Of a stretch of DNA of 64,000 nt, positions 9,861 to 20,890 are shown one piece after another. The notes below the pieces were generated by a model, which saw nothing but the letters and a program-made list of their open reading frames with translations, was not told the DNA's origin and ran no database searches. The stretch's first letter is position 1, and the number at the start of each line of letters is the position of its first letter. This stretch comes from Paramoeba atlantica (lineage: Eukaryota; Discosea), in the NCBI GenBank assembly GCA_977017575.1, contig CDRNVI010000056.1, positions 62,001 to 126,000 of the forward strand, read 5' to 3'. The position numbers and the translations under genes were made by a program.

Positions 9861-10673
9861 TTACCAAAGTTCCAACATTCCTACGGGAGGATCTGGATGA
9901 TCCGCAGTCGACTTTTTGAGCTCGCCCCATAGGTGCTCTATGGGATTTAAATCGGGAGACTGCGGGGGCCAGTCTAGGACACACAATTCTTGTAAACGAA
10001 GGAATTCCCGGGCCTTCTTACTCGTGTGCTTTGGATCATTATCTTGTTGGAAGATGATCCGGTCCTTCATGACTTCCAACTTGTGGAGGGAAGGAGACAA
10101 ATTCTGTTGAAGTATTTGAACGTACTGTTCAGCATTCATGTTGCCATGAACCAGAGCAATGGAGCCCACGCCGTGAGCCATCATACACCCCCATACCATG
10201 ATGGATCCCCCACCGTACTTCACGGTGCTGTGTGTATTACGCTCTGAAAGTGCTTCCCCAAAGCTCACCCACGCCCACCGGCTGCCATTCGACTCGAAAC
10301 GGCAGATCTTACTTTCATCAGTGAAAAGCACACGGCTCCAGTCGGCGTTCGTCCAATGCTCATACTTCTTTGCAAAGGCAAGACGTAGAGCTTTGTGACG
10401 CTTCGTAAGGTGGGGTTTCCGTAATTTCTTCTTCCCCTTCAAACCACGCTTCCGAAGGGAAACCCGAATGGTTTGGGGCGAAACATCTGCAACCCCCTCA
10501 TCTCTCAACCTTTTACTGGTCGCGACTGCATCCTTAGTTGCACCGCTGGTGATGAGGCGGCGGACGCGATTGGAGCATGTCTCTGTAAGCTTGCGAGGGC
10601 GACCTGTTTTCGGTTTGTTAACTAAGTTGGGTAGGTACTTTTTCTTAATGTTACTTACATTTCCTACGCTCAA
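9861..10673 (-). pseudogene. Tc1-type DD34E transposase, left arm copy
   Basis: This copy is identical in protein sequence to the right-arm one (10776-11588). Catalytic motifs are VLFTDESK, IFQQDNDPKHTS and SPDLNPIEHLW, with 34 residues between the second Asp and the Glu. It lacks the N-terminal part of the DNA-binding domain. A TAA ends the frame after MLELW; the same frame then runs on to 9744, ending in the usual family C-terminus (AKGGLTKY). Confidence 0.88.
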
Positions 10674-10696
10674 TTGTAGATCTGACGATACCTTCC

Positions 10697-10752
10697 ACCC
10701 AGTGATCTACGTAGGCTTGTTGTAGAAAAACTAAAGAACGGATTATCAATTC
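10697..10752 (+). other. unique spacer at the centre of the Tc1 palindrome
   Basis: These 56 bp are present once. Read with the right arm they are in frame with its transposase (RRLVVEKLKNGLSIRKV), the beginning of the helix-turn-helix region. They are therefore 5' sequence of the right copy that the left copy lacks. Confidence 0.8.
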
Positions 10753-10775
10753 GGAAGGTATCGTCAGATCTACAA

Positions 10776-11588
10776 TTGAGCGTAGGAAATGTAAGTAACA
10801 TTAAGAAAAAGTACCTACCCAACTTAGTTAACAAACCGAAAACAGGTCGCCCTCGCAAGCTTACAGAGACATGCTCCAATCGCGTCCGCCGCCTCATCAC
10901 CAGCGGTGCAACTAAGGATGCAGTCGCGACCAGTAAAAGGTTGAGAGATGAGGGGGTTGCAGATGTTTCGCCCCAAACCATTCGGGTTTCCCTTCGGAAG
11001 CGTGGTTTGAAGGGGAAGAAGAAATTACGGAAACCCCACCTTACGAAGCGTCACAAAGCTCTACGTCTTGCCTTTGCAAAGAAGTATGAGCATTGGACGA
11101 ACGCCGACTGGAGCCGTGTGCTTTTCACTGATGAAAGTAAGATCTGCCGTTTCGAGTCGAATGGCAGCCGGTGGGCGTGGGTGAGCTTTGGGGAAGCACT
11201 TTCAGAGCGTAATACACACAGCACCGTGAAGTACGGTGGGGGATCCATCATGGTATGGGGGTGTATGATGGCTCACGGCGTGGGCTCCATTGCTCTGGTT
11301 CATGGCAACATGAATGCTGAACAGTACGTTCAAATACTTCAACAGAATTTGTCTCCTTCCCTCCACAAGTTGGAAGTCATGAAGGACCGGATCATCTTCC
11401 AACAAGATAATGATCCAAAGCACACGAGTAAGAAGGCCCGGGAATTCCTTCGTTTACAAGAATTGTGTGTCCTAGACTGGCCCCCGCAGTCTCCCGATTT
11501 AAATCCCATAGAGCACCTATGGGGCGAGCTCAAAAAGTCGACTGCGGATCATCCAGATCCTCCCGTAGGAATGTTGGAACTTTGGTAA
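10776..11588 (+). pseudogene. Tc1-type DD34E transposase, right arm copy
   Basis: The frame is open from at least 10697 through the spacer, with no ATG at 10776 (the codon there is TTG). The second helix-turn-helix (SVGNVSNIKKKYLPN), the GRPRK linker, and the catalytic motifs TDESK, QQDNDPKHTS and PDLNPIEHLW are all present in DD34E spacing. TAA at 11586-11588 interrupts the frame, which then continues to 11705 (ending AKGGLTKY), so a CAA or GAA codon was probably lost. With the 5' end missing and this stop, the protein is unlikely to be active. Confidence 0.88.
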
Positions 11589-11992
11589 CGCGCCCAAAAA
11601 GCGTGGGCAGGCCTTCCTCCGAGTGCATGTCTTCCTCTTGTCCGCAGCATGCCCCGTCGTTTAAGGGCAGTAATTAGGGCGAAGGGGGGACTTACGAAGT
11701 ATTAAGTTTTGGTCATTTTGGTTTGGTAAGGGTGAAGTAAGGCAAAGTTTTGGTCAAAAAAAAATAATCTCAAAAAAGTGAAAAAAGTGTTCAAGTGTTG
11801 GGATCGCATTATATCTTTCATAGTTTTTTATTGTAAGATCGTTGATGAAGTCTAAGTACGTGGGAATGTAAGCGCTACTCCAGCCTACACTACTGTAATA
11901 TACTACTGCATTATCCTCTGCATCTCTTTTGTAAAATATAAAAACATTAAAATTTGTGAAAACATTTGAACACTTTTGTTAGTTACTGTATA

Positions 11993-12188
11993 TAACCCAG
12001 GCTAAAGTGGACGAGGGAGATACCAAAGGCACCTTTGGAAAACCACCACGAAATCGGAACGGTATCACCCGTTAAATATCCTTTTATCACACCAGAATGC
12101 TCCACAAACTGAGAAATACCGTTCCAGTATTGAGGTGATTTTACAAAGGTGCCTTTAGTATCTCCCTCGTCCACTTTAGCCTGGGTTA
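11993..12188. mobile_element. MITE family 2 (196 bp), abutting the Tc1 palindrome
   Basis: TAACCCAGGCTAAAGTGGAC at the left is mirrored at 12169-12188. The arms continue with GAGGGAGATAC and AAAGGCACCTTTG. It begins 2-3 bp after the TA that flanks the palindrome. Its outer motif CAGGC.AAAG.GG.CGAGGGAGATAC is shared with MITE family 1, though the interiors differ. Confidence 0.9.
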
Positions 12189-13810
12189 CATAGCCATCGG
12201 AACATGCTCCCTAGGACCCTTACAGCTTCCCACGCGAGGAAGTCGTCGTCGCCGCGGCAAAAGGCTCCGCCTTCTGCCTTTTTCCCTTGCGCCTCCTCCT
12301 TCCTCTACGGTCTTGCGTGTCACACACTTCCAGACAATTTTTGGACTTTGTAGGTCTATTACCGGTAAAGGGTGAAGAAATATCGAATGAAACCAAAGCG
12401 TATACAGGTATATCAGGTCCCAAACTCTCAAAAAAGGTCTAGGAGTTGATTTGGGAAAAATGTATTTATTGACATTCATTCATAAATTTTCAATTTTTTG
12501 TTTTTCGAAATTTCAGAAATTGCTATGATCACCCTGGTGGGGATGGGGGGCAGGTGGGACCCATCGGAATTGTTGAAAAACTAGTGGTCTTGTCACTCAA
12601 TTCGATTCATACGTCTTTGTAATCATTTTTTTCGAAAACTCACCTGAAACGGTATTGGGCACGAAATCGGGCCAACAATCGGACACGAAATCGGGCACGA
12701 CGAATTAACCTACGGTAGCGAGGGAGTAGTATCTTCCTATTTAATATTGTAATCTATATTTAATATGGGTTATACTTTATAACTTATCTGACCAATGAAT
12801 AGTTAAGAAATTGTATAATATTATTATAACAATTTCTGGTCGCATTTGGTAGCGGGAAGTAGTGAAAGACTGGCGAGTTCGTCCCGCAGCGTGACAATTG
12901 CTCCATCTGGAATGCTAGGGGATTCGAAAATCATGAAATCATGAGGCGCAGTGTAACATTCATGTTTTTCAGAGCGCCAATCTCCTGCAATGGCTTTTTA
13001 CTTTGATCCGAGGGGGTTGCAGGAGCGCTTCCATGTTCAATTAGGCTGAGTGCGTTCAACACAGAGTCGCTCGACATGTGAAGGAGATTGAGATAAAAAT
13101 GGCGTGAATTCGTCTTTTTATACGTGCATACTGCACGTAGGTGATGACGATACATGCATCGCCAAATAACTACTGTACCCCCCCAGTTATCTCTCCCCCC
13201 CCACCCCCACCCCTAGTTATCTGTCGCTTTTCGGTCCTTCGAAGATTTTTTTTCGTCGACCACCCCCCCTAGGTATCTGTCGCCTTTCTAAACAAAGTGA
13301 AAAATGGATGAAATTAGAAGCGCAACTTCAATTGTTTTTCTGTTCTGCTTTGAGGCTAATGGTTTTGCGTGAAGTTCTGCGGTCAAAATTGAGAAGCACG
13401 AGTCGGAGCTCGTTATCCCCTCCATCATCCCCTTCATCGTTCCCTTCATTCAATTTAAAGATCGTCTACCGTCACCCCCCCTCACTAGGGGGGGATATCT
13501 TTTCTTTGCAGGATCGTAATCCCCAACCTTCATTTTAGCAGCGATGGACGACCACCTTGCGCCATCATACAAGCATGAAAAAGCGGCGATGACTGAATCG
13601 CGATCGAAGCCCATGTTGTGGACAAGGAAATGTAATGTAACCAATGACAGGCCGCAATCCATAAGCTCGCTTTCCATATAAACTATAGTGGAATATTAAA
13701 AAATCTCTTTAAATACGGTATTATTCATAATATAAATTTAATGTTTTTTTAATTAGTGTTGGACCCAGGCAAATATTAATTTAAAAAAAACGGAATAATA
13801 AGTGTGCGGG
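12189..13810. other. intergenic, no convincing gene
   Basis: Open frames here are short and show no family features. The region has CACGAAATCGGGC repeated at about 12661-12700 and C-rich runs with a repeated CTAGTTATCTGTCGC-like motif at 13170-13290. An AT-rich stretch follows at 12730-12830. Confidence 0.5.
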
Positions 13811-13814
13811 GGGT

Positions 13815-14290
13815 TTACTCTGTTCGGCGTTTCTTTATGAGTTTGTCTGATTCTGCGGAGCGCCGAATGTTGAGCACATGTTTTTCCGGGACCGTAGCTA
13901 CATGTAGATCCATAAGAACATCAAAAACTTCTTGCGAACTTAAGGTTTCTACATCTACATCGTTTGCCTTATGAATGCATGAAGTTTTGATTTTTACATT
14001 TGTTTCAATGCCTTTGATCTTTTCTAGGAGTTCGTCGGCGCGTTCCTTGCGCTCGTTGCGTCGAACAGATGATACTTCCGAGGCATAAGAAGTCCACAAT
14101 TTTCCGAAAAATTTTAGACAACGGACGCAGCTCATCTGAGCGGATGGATCGCTTAAAATAGTTGGAGCCCAGAAGACGAGCAATACGAAGATATACCCCA
14201 TCGTCTCCAAGTTGAGGAGAATCGGACGTTTCATTGGGAACAGTCGGAGACGATGAATTGCGCAAGGGCAAGGCAACCTCTTTAAGGCGA
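13815..14290 (-). pseudogene. Gag-like relic of a retroelement (copy 1 of 3)
   Basis: A minus-strand coding relic ends at 13815 with a basic tail. It shares with the relics at 20.0-20.7 and 62.2-63.1 kb a motif W(A/T)SY followed by a charged helix (ERKERADELLEK here) and, further on, a hydrophobic pattern. Because the 20-kb copy is followed by a zinc knuckle and lies upstream of recombinase and reverse transcriptase, I read the family as Gag-like. The copy is broken and no partner genes lie next to it. Confidence 0.4.
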
Positions 14291-14303
14291 GGAACTGGCG
14301 CAA

Positions 14304-15780
14304 AGAATTTTACCCACCTAGTGAGCGATCCCGCTCACTAGAGCAGGTTGACATAGAGTAGTTTATAAATTTATGAAAATTCGTTTAAGTGAAGTGCCAA
14401 AAAAATCGCTTCGTGAAAAGTGGGTACCAAACCATTCACTTAGAAAAAGGAACTCATAAGTACCAGAATGGGGGGAACTCATAAAGAGTCATGGTAGCAA
14501 AATTAATAATAATTTGTACCTCTAATAATAAAATATCATTAATTATTATTTATTTTATTATTATTTATTTTATTGTTCTTGAGAATTATTATAGACTTAT
14601 TTTCGCTACTTACGGACAGCGATATTCTTATGGAATGGTGGTTAGTCAGAAATCCTGAAGACGCAACGTACTGGCTTTGTCAAAAAAAGGAGCCATCTTT
14701 CTGAGATAAAGATACCGTTCCTGCAAAACGCGCTTCACTGAAGCCTGGTACACTCAATGTGGGGAAGTAAGGTGGGGAGCTCCTCGCGGTCTTCCCTGAC
14801 ACTGCCATCTTTCAGATAGATAGTGGATAGGCTCTTAACATGAATATACAACTGAAATATTGAGAAATAATACCCAAGTCAAAAGTAAATCGGGCATTTA
14901 TAATTTTTGTCACTTTTTCTTAAAGGTCGTTCCTTTTAGGGTGTGCGGCTTGCAGCAGGGCAGAAACGGATTGGGTGTTTCTCTTTTTTTTTTGCGCCAG
15001 CTGTGCTGGCTAAAGCTCGAGTATGACCCGCCAAAAATGGGACGCAGCCCAAGGCTTTGCGTAGTACACAGAGTCTGGGAGGGTACCGACGGCATTTCGT
15101 ACATATTGCTTCCCGCCTCTAAACCCAGTTTGGGTCAGGCACTGGTGCAGTAATTCAGAGCACCGCGGCGCTTCGGGTATTCTGATGACGGAGCGAAAGA
15201 TTTTTTGGATATCTTTCGACATGCGCTGCTTAGCATGGTGCTCGGCGGATCAGAAGCTTGCGCCGTGAGGGTGGCCACGAGCGCGCACAATGTCCGGCGT
15301 GCACTGGACAGTGATTTATTTCCAGATAGACTTTTTGTCCTAACCACCAGGTGCAGATGGTTTTTTTGTTCAGATTTTTTTTAACTTATACAACTTTCTG
15401 CTTCGAACTTTCCCTACTTTCCTCGCCATGGCGTGCGTAATGGCGGAAACGAATCTTCAGCGGGCAAGCGATTGACCAGCATGCGCTCCTGGGCCCTCAT
15501 CAAAGTGACATTCATTTCGATCAGAAGCCGAAGGGAAGCTTTGGAGCGAGAGAAGGTTCCCTGGGGTGCTGCTGAGCGACGTTTGGCCACCTGGCGCAAG
15601 ATCCCAATGGCACTGTCGGACCAGGATTCGGAGGACTACACCGCCATTGGACCTTCTCCAAGTCCACCTTTTTAGAAGATTCTATGGGTAGCACAGATTG
15701 CACTGGGTAAATTATTTTCAAAAAAAATCTTCCTTTAATCTATGTTTTTGAAATTAGTGCTCTTTGAGATTACGATTCAG
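14304..15780. other. intergenic, no convincing gene
   Basis: It contains an AT-rich stretch (14500-14600) and several short frames on both strands without recognisable domains. Nothing here can be supported as a gene. Confidence 0.5.
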
Positions 15781-15781
15781 A

Positions 15782-15955
15782 ATACCGGTCTAAACTTAAT
15801 TACGCCCAAACTTAATTAGGCCCAAAGACAGATTTGGGGCTATAATTAATTTCTAAATCCGTTCTGCCTTAATTACTTTTATCCTTAATAGCCGTTTCAC
15901 CGGTAAGTTGGGCGTAATTATGTACGGGCGTAATTATGTTCGGCACGGTACAATA
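15782..15955. repeat. possible MITE with repeated TTAATTACGCCC motifs
   Basis: ACTTAATTACGCCCAAACT near the left is echoed in inverted form by two copies of GGGCGTAATTATGT near the right, and ACCGGT occurs towards both ends. Inverted symmetry with subterminal repeats is typical of a miniature element, but the ends are not sharply defined. Confidence 0.45.
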
Positions 15956-16479
15956 GAAGAGAAAATAATTTACCACGTTAACCTCATTCCCTTGCAGGAG
16001 AATTAAGTGTATCTGTATTTTTTATTCGTTTGTTTGTTTGTTTGGTACAGGAGCGCCTGCAGTCCCCACGTGCAGACGCCACAAGTACCACTCCGGCTCC
16101 CGACTGATTCCGGGTACGGGGACGCAAGGCTCTCCTAGGGCGCTTCACCAGTGACACTGTACACTATATAGTGAGCCTACTATGTGCCAATCCCACTGGG
16201 AGGGTTCCTGATCAAGCACGAACGCCGCTTTTTCATGAATTTATAAATAATGCTGTAAAAAGAAAGTAAAGTTGAAGTGAAAAATGGAAAGAAAAAAAGA
16301 AAGATATTCAAGGTGACATGCTAGTAGAAAACCATTTCACCTTGACGCATGACCTTTTTACGAAAGGTGGAGTGACATACCAGAACAAAAGTTAGTGTAT
16401 AATAGTACATGTAGTGTGTACATGCAACGTAGTCTGCGTCGCTGACGTAATTTTCCTTTCTACTAGATATCTAATGTAT

Positions 16480-18217
16480 CTAAGGCAAAATTCTGCTTAC
16501 AAAAGTCGCTCCTTGCTGCTCGTACACGTGTAAAGCATTGATCAATCGCTCCCAGGATTTTGCGCACCTAAAACAGTACTCCTCGTCTGTGTACTTTTTG
16601 TTTGGACGAGTTCCAACATCGGCTAAATTTTCTTCACTTGGAATGTCGCACATGATTATTCTTCCATGAAAGTCCTTGTACACTTTGACTATTTTATCCA
16701 GAGATTCTACCTGAGAAAAACCTTTTGAAAAGGAGCGAGCGGCTGCCGTGTTGTCGCTACCTATAATAATGTTGGAAAAATTTTATCGCCATTCGGATAG
16801 CTTCTGATATAGCAGTTGCCTCGGCCAGAACTATCTCCATTTGACAAGTTTGCTCGACTATTTGACTATTTACTGGCTTAGAATCGGACATTGGCCACAC
16901 GGCCAACCTGGTAGTTGTGGCGTCCACGACAGCATAAAATATTCTCTTGCCCTTAATGTAACGGCGATACATTTTCCAATTGTGTGGATGAGAGTTTTCC
17001 CGGATAACTCGAAAAGAGGTCTCAATAGTTACATCTCTCGCACAACCCGATAACAGCTTTGCATCCCAGTCATCCACCAGACCAAGTTCGCTTTGATACT
17101 TGGTGAGCCTACCCAATTCGCGAGGAGGTATACCAAGAATGGCAGAAACGTGTCGCACGTACCCGCAAAACTGAAATAAAATACGCGGAGTTATTTCTAC
17201 TAAGTTCTTCAAAGCGTTGGACCAGGTTTCAGCAACAGTCGGGTCAGCCATCCACGATATATGCCCCTCTTTTTGGATAATCCTTATACCACAATACGTG
17301 AACTGACACGTGTTCTTCTCCATGGTCATGTATTTTGCGACTACATTGAATTTACGAAAGTTGTATTTTAGATTGACGTGCCATCTTTTCAGTGTACTTT
17401 CTGTGCTGACGATCAAAAATGAATCGTACATAAGGGCAATGAAACCTCCTTCATGGAGCAGTACGATCCCTGGAGCTCTGGTATCGGTAAGCGCGCTTTC
17501 TAAACCATCAAGTTCTGTTGGATTATGATCACGATAGGTCAATATTCCCCACATGATGCTCTGAGCGATACCGCATGCGAGTTTATACCCCATAGGTAGC
17601 ACCGTAGGTCGGAGATTTGAGGAGCCTTGCCTGATGCAACATGCGCTCCCAAGTTCAGGGGTAATAGGAATTTGGTAATACCAATTTTTGATGTCCCCAT
17701 GAAGAAAGCGGAAACGCTTTTTCGTGCAATCCCCCAAATCCACTAATGCTTGTATAAGTTCCGCAGTGCTCGGAATTTTAAATGAAATTTCTGTAAGAAT
17801 AGTGCGTTCGTTAGTCCATCTCAAATCGAAAATTGCACGGGCGAACTTTTCGTCCTTCAAAACTGCCATATACTTGCCGACTCCTGTGACATTTTGTGGT
17901 GTCGTAGGCACTAACACTCTGCTATCACATCAAGTGTCCAAATGGTGCCTATAGGATTGTGAATTCGGTGTATCGGACATACACTCTTTCTGAATGTCTG
18001 GAGGGAGAGGTGAGGTGCCAAGTAACTTCAGTGCCTGGCATGCAAGGGGAATACGAGCGAAGTCGGAACTCATTATTTTTATTCCCCCGACGTTTTGAAG
18101 GGGACAAAGAGGAGCCCGATCATTCGCAAATGAACCTCGACCACGCCAAGCCGTGATTTCTTCATCGTGATAAACACCCCCGCTTAAATCAGTGTCGATG
18201 AAGGAGTGCGCAATCAT
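16480..18217 (-). pseudogene. reverse transcriptase and RNase H region of the YR retroelement
   Basis: The longest open stretch (16757-17917, 386 codons) contains RT landmarks in order: FDLRWTNE, FLHGDIKNWYYQIP, LPMGYKLACGIAQ and ALMYDSFLIVS at the active-site position. RNase H-like motifs AVVDATTTRLAVW and EIVLAEATAI follow. A downstream piece has the ENLADVGTRP motif typical of the RNase H end. A related fragment lies at 58.9-59.7 kb. It is a fossil and not intact. Confidence 0.75.
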
Positions 18218-18599
18218 TCCTTTATATAGATTTTGAAATATGAAATGTGTTCATACGTAAGGAAGATGTGGCACAATTCGTTGTAGGCGTTCGTAGAATG
18301 CTCCTCATCTTAAACTAATGGAGTAGTATGTACACGGTGTGTAGAACAGTGGAGATGTGCAGTAACTGCATCGAATAATTTAATTTTATTCATAGTTTCA
18401 TCAAGCAATGTCGTACAACATGATTATGTCATGCTCCACAGATCTCTTGGATTACAAAATAAAGCAATTAACAATCGGTTAGTGGTACGTGGTCGCATAG
18501 CCCATCGATCCGGTTACGTAGAAAATTTTCGTGTACATTGTAATACTAAAAGTAGCAAGGAACTTCTTGGAGTTTGCCGGTTTATCAAAAGCTTAAAAT

Positions 18600-19394
18600 C
18601 TAATTGTAGGACTGTTCCATAGAATAGTGAGTAGCTGTGAACTCTGACATCCAACGCACGCGCCGGAGGCGTGTCGTAAGGTCTGTTCCTTCGCGAGTTA
18701 AATGACCAGCGCATCCATGTCGGAGACAGTGGAAGGACCAAGTTTGATGTGAGTTCCACTGCAAAAGGTTCGCAACATGTGATCTGATTCTGTTTGCTTT
18801 CACTTTGTCCCAATTAGGAAATAAGGCCAGATGGGATGATGATGATTTTAGGTACATCAACAGATGACATACTTCTGGGGCTACGACAGTGTCGACAATA
18901 TAATGTTGACGTCCTTTTCCTCCACGAATCTTAATCAATGCGTCAGAGGAATTCGCTTCAATATCTATCTTTTCGAGATTCACTAATTGTTTTCTGTGAC
19001 GCAGAAATCCGAAATACGCGACGGCGAAGCCTTGACCATAGGCGAGTTCGCCTTGGTCTTTACAGTAATTAGTCAGAGACCGCATTTGCGCGAGTGTGAT
19101 CGAGCCTCGAGGTTTGGGCTGCAGACAGATATTTTGGACGCCTTTGAAGCGTCTGCGAAAGCGCGAGGTCTGCGACCAACACTGATCGGTGTTTTGATCT
19201 TCTAATTGCCGCCAAACTACAGCGGCACGGTAGGATTCCAAAGTGGATCCCCGATAGAAGCGTGACAGGCTGACGCACAACGCCAAGAAGTCCTCTTCCG
19301 TTACACCAAGAACCTCCCGTGTACACCAAATAATTGTTCTATGCGGGAAAAATAGTACACACGCTTTTGTGCTGTCGCAGGGGCCACTGCCCAC
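18600..19394 (-). pseudogene. tyrosine recombinase of the YR retroelement
   Basis: This 264-codon frame shows an integrase-like N-terminal helical part (STLESYRAAVVWRQL) and a catalytic part with AYFGFLRHRKQLVNL around the first Arg. The box HCLRHGCAGHL and a WMSEFTATHYS ending match the conserved H..R and terminal Tyr of the family. It is treated as a fossil part of the element. Confidence 0.75.
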
Positions 19395-20039
19395 TGAGAA
19401 ATTTATCGATGTACGTTGTTTTGACGCGCTTGACGATAACTTTGCCTGATGGTTTCATCAGAAACTCGTGCGCTGCTTTGAGAAGACATGCAGGAAATGT
19501 AGCTCTATCGAAAACAAAATTTATAGAGAAATCCTATTGAGAGTAACAACATGTTTTACACCCTTTCGTTTAGTGTTACAAACATGTCCCGTTTGGGAGA
19601 AGAAAATCCCTAGACTTTTGAATGTGGCTTTAGTCCCCTAGGATAAAGTACCAATGTAATATTCTCATAACTTACTACAGTTGTTACGAGTTGCTCAAGT
19701 ATAGCATAAAAAAGAATAGCCCAACTTTTTTTTTGTAAGTGCAAAAGCAGCCGTGTCATTTCACACGGTTAAAAGGAAGCATCCAGTCAGAATAGAACAG
19801 TCCCTGTGAGTAGTATACTATATTTCTACGTTTTTGAAAAACGTTAAGCAGTTCGATCGGTTTGAAGCATAAGCAATGCAGTAAATTTGTAGTAAAAAAT
19901 TGCGCAGATATAAATATGCAACAGCATTTCAGAAGTAAAGCACATTGAGCATTTTCTTCGCTAAGCACAAGTTTCTCTATGCGTAAAAAGAGATGTTAAA
20001 CAAATATCGATTTCGAAATCACACTCAAGCCTCTAAAGC

Positions 20040-20681
20040 TACTATTTCGAAAGTAGGTCTATTCACGACCGCGCTTGTACCCCGGCTTTTCATTAGGGGT
20101 TTTCATTTTGAGACGAACCTGTTCGTCGGTCAATCGACAATTCTTCAGTTCATGACCGCGCATCCCGCAGTGCTTACATGAACCACGTGGTGCATTGGGA
20201 TATAGCCACGTTTTCCAGTTACGCCCCCGTATGGCAGGCGAACGGGGCTTCGTTTCGACTTTTCTTCCCGTTCAGGACGGCTCACGTGCGTCAGCCAAAC
20301 ATCTCCATCCCTTTTTATAACCCCCAACTCCTTTAGACGACTTAAATACTCATCAGGGGGTATGTCCTCTGGTTCCGCAATTTCAGCGCAGCGATGGATA
20401 TACTGTTGATGGATTTTCACACCAGCACTCAAAGGTCCCAGGCACTGATGCACATGGGCCATCAGGTTTTCTCTGTCTTGCTTTCTCTTTTCTGGCGAAG
20501 AGCCGGTGTATGAGGCCCATATTCGTCGAAGAGTGTTCGACAAGTGCATCTTGTCGAAGTCACGCAGAGGGTGTCCCAAATACTTAGCGACGGCTGAGGC
20601 AGATCGTAAGTAAACTTTGCTGGGGCCCGTTGTTTTACTGTGTGAGTAATCATCTCGAAAACTGTGATACGATTCAACCAC
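20040..20681 (-). pseudogene. Gag-like relic with CCHC zinc knuckle (copy 2 of 3)
   Basis: A minus-strand relic of about 180 residues carries the WASY motif (RRIWASYTGSSPEKRKQ) and the pattern LKELGVIKRDG. It is followed at about 20070-20180 by a zinc knuckle of the CX2CX4HX4C type (CKHCGMRGHELKNC) in nucleocapsid-like position. It lies upstream of the recombinase and RT on the same strand, as expected for a gag. It begins about 210 bp from the next LRR gene, which runs the opposite way. It is broken. Confidence 0.6.
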
Positions 20682-20890
20682 GAGGGGGGGACACTAGAGT
20701 ATGTATCACGTATTTTTCATTGATCTTTCCTCTCCCCTACTTAGAGTTTCATTTTGCCCTATTCTACTAAACACTAAATAGTGGGACGGGATAATCCTTA
20801 TACGTGTAGGAGTCCTTAGAACTGCTTTTAACTCTAATCCCAAAGTATACAAGTAGTTTTAGCACCCACGGGTTCACCTACATATTTACA

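Larger units (their letters stand above)
9461..11988. mobile_element. palindromic double Tc1-like element, two head-to-head 3' halves
   Basis: Two arms of about 1,236 bp (9461-10696 and 10753-11988) are inverted copies around a 56-bp unique spacer. I noticed one clear mismatch (near 9575/11874). Both outer ends start CAGTAACTAACAAAAGTG and are flanked by TA (9459-9460, 11989-11990), the Tc1/mariner target duplication. Each arm is the 3' part of a transposase gene plus the 3' terminus; no 5' terminus is present. The spacer continues the right-hand transposase frame towards its N-terminus, so the right copy is the more complete one. Confidence 0.92.
16480..20681 (-). mobile_element. broken tyrosine-recombinase retroelement, order Gag-like / YR / RT-RNase H (VIPER-like)
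   Basis: Three minus-strand coding relics follow one another 5' to 3': a Gag-like ORF with a CCHC zinc knuckle just downstream (20040-20681), a tyrosine recombinase (18600-19394), and a reverse transcriptase with RNase H (about 16480-18217). The use of a tyrosine recombinase places it in the DIRS-like order. The arrangement with recombinase before reverse transcriptase is the one I recall for trypanosome VIPER elements, whereas DIRS and Ngaro usually carry it after. No terminal repeats were identified and the limits are those of the recognisable coding parts. It is broken in several places, so probably old but not ancient. Confidence 0.7.

Noticed and set aside
9744-11705. Altered genetic code with TAA as glutamine
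   Set aside because: The Tc1 frame and one LRR gene continue past TAA, but intact genes such as the VHS adaptor and the small membrane protein end naturally at TAA, and one of the TAA codons falls where relatives do not have Gln. Mutation is simpler.
16480-20681. Canonical DIRS-1-type element with split or inverted terminal repeats
   Set aside because: I could not find the terminal repeats, and the gene order differs from that group.
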